Made by a program: the position numbers and the translations under genes. From an uncultured Clostridia bacterium (GTDB taxonomy: Bacteria; Bacillota; Clostridia; Oscillospirales; Ruminococcaceae), in the NCBI GenBank assembly GCA_947176675.1, contig CAMWRN010000110.1:1-7541 (forward strand): a stretch of 7,541 nucleotides of DNA, written 5' to 3'. Under the pieces are notes generated by a model. That model had not been told where the DNA came from. It searched no databases and saw only the letters and a program-made list of their open reading frames with translations. This document shows positions 6,182-7,541 of this stretch, piece after piece (position 1 is the stretch's first letter; each line of letters opens with the position of its first letter).

Positions 6182-7541
6182 ATGGAAAATAATAAGAAAA
6201 AAGCTCTTATAAAATCCGTTGCCGCATTTACTTTTGCGGTAAGTATGTTTGCCGCTCAGTCGCCCGCAGCAAGCGCGGCAGACGTAAGCGCGGCGGGTAT
6301 GCTGGGTCATCAGATCGCACATGGTGAGAGTGAAGAGTCTGATGAAGCGGAAGAAGCTGTCGACACAACAGGCGATGGCGACGATGACGTAAACACAGAC
6401 GAAAATGCTGTTGCAGGCGAAGCTGCTGAAGCAGTCGGCGCAGATGTAGATGATGCGGCTGAGGAATCTGCGGATGCAGAAGCTGAGGTTTCTACTGAAG
6501 AAAATGCCGAAAACGAGGCTGTAGTTGACGAAGCAATTGCTGACGAAGAAACGGATGATGCTGCTGAACCCGATGCGGTTGTGGAAAACACGGGAGCGGC
6601 TGCTGTAACGGAGGATTCCGTAACGGAAGTTTCCACTGCCGAAACCGCGGAAGAGGCTGACGAGGAAGAAGCAGAAGCTTATGTTGATAGCGTGCGTTCT
6701 ATTCTCGGAGGAGCGAATGGCTACAATGTATTTGTAGAGGGTAACTATACCCAGACAGGCAATAACAATATCGATGTTGGTGACGGCGGCGGAGTTGTTG
6801 CTGTCGGCGGAAATGTCGATGTTGGTGAAGGCATAAACCACAAGGGTTCAAGCTTTGAGGTAGGCGGTTCGGTAACTGGTACTCTCCAGGGCGACAAGGT
6901 TGCAGTCGGTGAGGAATGTACAGTTGATTTTAAGACCGCATTCAACGAGTTGAGACAGACTTCTTCTGCTATTTCAAAAGTGGAAGGTACTACTGTTAGC
7001 AACGGAAGCGACAACAGTTACATCAAGTCAGAGTACGGTACTATTACATTAAAGGGAAGCGATTCCGACGTTAATGTGTTCAACATGACTGTTGATGAAT
7101 TTAACGCTATGAAAACTTCTGACAGCATGGCTCTCAGATATGACGTTCCTGATGGATCTACTGTTATTCTTAATATTGTCGGCGAGGGTGATGTTAATCT
7201 CGTATTTGATTGGGGCGCTTACTATAACGGCGGCTCTCTCACAAGCGGAAATAAGACCGGCAATTCAAAAGTTATGATTAACGTTCCCGATGGAAATAAT
7301 ATTACGATTGCTTCCGGCGTAGGAAGTTTGCTTGCACCAAATTCGTCTGTAGGAAGTAAGGATGTAGGCTACAATCCTCATTATGAGGGTCAAGTAATCT
7401 GTAAGGAATTCAGTGGAAATATTGAGTTCGGTTCGAGTTCTTTTGACTATACAATTAAAGACACACCGGAAACCCCTGATGAACCTGACACACCGGAAAC
7501 CCCCGATGAGACAGATACACCGGAAACTCCTGATGAACCTG
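6182..7541 (+). CDS. Choice-of-anchor A domain surface protein (5' part, runs off the window)
   Basis: The frame stays open from the ATG to the right edge (453 codons plus one base), so the protein is incomplete. Residues 1-33 are a signal peptide: KKK, a hydrophobic core and an ASA-A-type cleavage near 32/33. Residues about 48-166 are very acidic (about 50 Asp/Glu, no Lys/Arg), an unusual linker. Residues about 180-423 form a choice-of-anchor A domain, starting with NVFVEGNYTQTGNNNIDVG, VAVGGNV at 206-212 and FNELRQTSSAIS. It continues with DVNVFNM and VPDGSTVILNIVG, and ends with LLAPNSSV (383-390) and GQVICKEFSG (403-412). This family is found in secreted, putatively adhesive proteins whose C-terminal anchors differ (sortase motif, PEP-CTERM and others), and the anchor here is outside the window. 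A Pro-rich repeat starts at residue 427. The gene has its own promoter, so its link to the pilus genes is positional. Confidence 0.88.
   Translation, partial: MENNKKKALIKSVAAFTFAVSMFAAQSPAASAADVSAAGMLGHQIAHGESEESDEAEEAVDTTGDGDDDVNTDENAVAGEAAEAVGADVDDAAEESADAEAEVSTEENAENEAVVDEAIADEETDDAAEPDAVVENTGAAAVTEDSVTEVSTAETAEEADEEEAEAYVDSVRSILGGANGYNVFVEGNYTQTGNNNIDVGDGGGVVAVGGNVDVGEGINHKGSSFEVGGSVTGTLQGDKVAVGEECTVDFKTAFNELRQTSSAISKVEGTTVSNGSDNSYIKSEYGTITLKGSDSDVNVFNMTVDEFNAMKTSDSMALRYDVPDGSTVILNIVGEGDVNLVFDWGAYYNGGSLTSGNKTGNSKVMINVPDGNNITIASGVGSLLAPNSSVGSKDVGYNPHYEGQVICKEFSGNIEFGSSSFDYTIKDTPETPDEPDTPETPDETDTPETPDEP
7460..7541 (+). repeat. 27-base tandem repeat encoding a DTPETPDEP-type 9-residue unit
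   Basis: Three full units (7460-7486, 7487-7513, 7514-7540) encode DTPETPDEP, DTPETPDET and DTPETPDEP. The last base of the window is consistent with a fourth unit. The units differ mainly at third codon positions, so the protein sequence is better kept than the DNA. Such Pro/Thr/acidic repeats usually form extended wall-spanning stalks between an adhesive head and its anchor. Confidence 0.9.

Noticed and set aside
6125..6841. Minus-strand frames of 238 and 108 residues opposite the acidic segment
   Set aside because: They arise because the complement of Asp/Glu/Ala codons lacks stops. Their peptides are Ser/Ala- or Phe/Cys/Arg-rich with no family features, while the + strand has a signal peptide and a recognised domain.

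Overview
The window reads as chromosomal DNA of a Gram-positive, clostridial-type bacterium, most likely a gut Oscillospiraceae/Ruminococcus-like organism. This is an inference from strong AGGAGG-type ribosome binding sites, moderate GC content, a lipobox lipoprotein, a clostridial type IV pilus gene set and a choice-of-anchor A surface protein. All credible genes lie on the + strand.

Positions 110-5967 look like one operon with short gaps or small overlaps. It opens with a transglutaminase-like lipoprotein. A GspF/PilC-type inner-membrane platform protein follows, then four small single-pass membrane proteins: a short pseudopilin-like protein, a DUF4860-like protein, a pseudopilin with a canonical Glu in its hydrophobic segment but a poor processing site, and a PilX/GspK-like protein. 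Next comes a DJ-1/PfpI-family protein, then a PilT-type ATPase. Together these supply the membrane platform, minor pilin candidates and retraction motor of a type IV pilus-like machine. The assembly ATPase (PilB), prepilin peptidase (PilD) and major pilin are not in the window.

Positions 5968-6181 form an intergenic regulatory region. It holds a clear extended -10 promoter, a strong inverted repeat close to the predicted transcript 5' end, an overlapping 16-base perfect palindrome, and the ribosome binding site of the next gene.

From 6182 to the right edge runs the 5' part of a large secreted surface protein. It has a signal peptide, a roughly 120-residue acidic segment without Lys or Arg, a choice-of-anchor A adhesin domain, and the start of a Pro/Thr/Glu/Asp 9-residue tandem repeat. 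Its C-terminus and anchor lie beyond the window.

The first 109 bases hold a possible tail of an upstream gene in another frame and a weak candidate promoter. I see no RNA genes, CRISPR arrays, insertion sequences or attachment sites. The most interesting points are the transglutaminase lipoprotein and DJ-1 protein built into a pilus operon, the pilin-like proteins without normal processing sites, and the structured leader of the adhesin gene.
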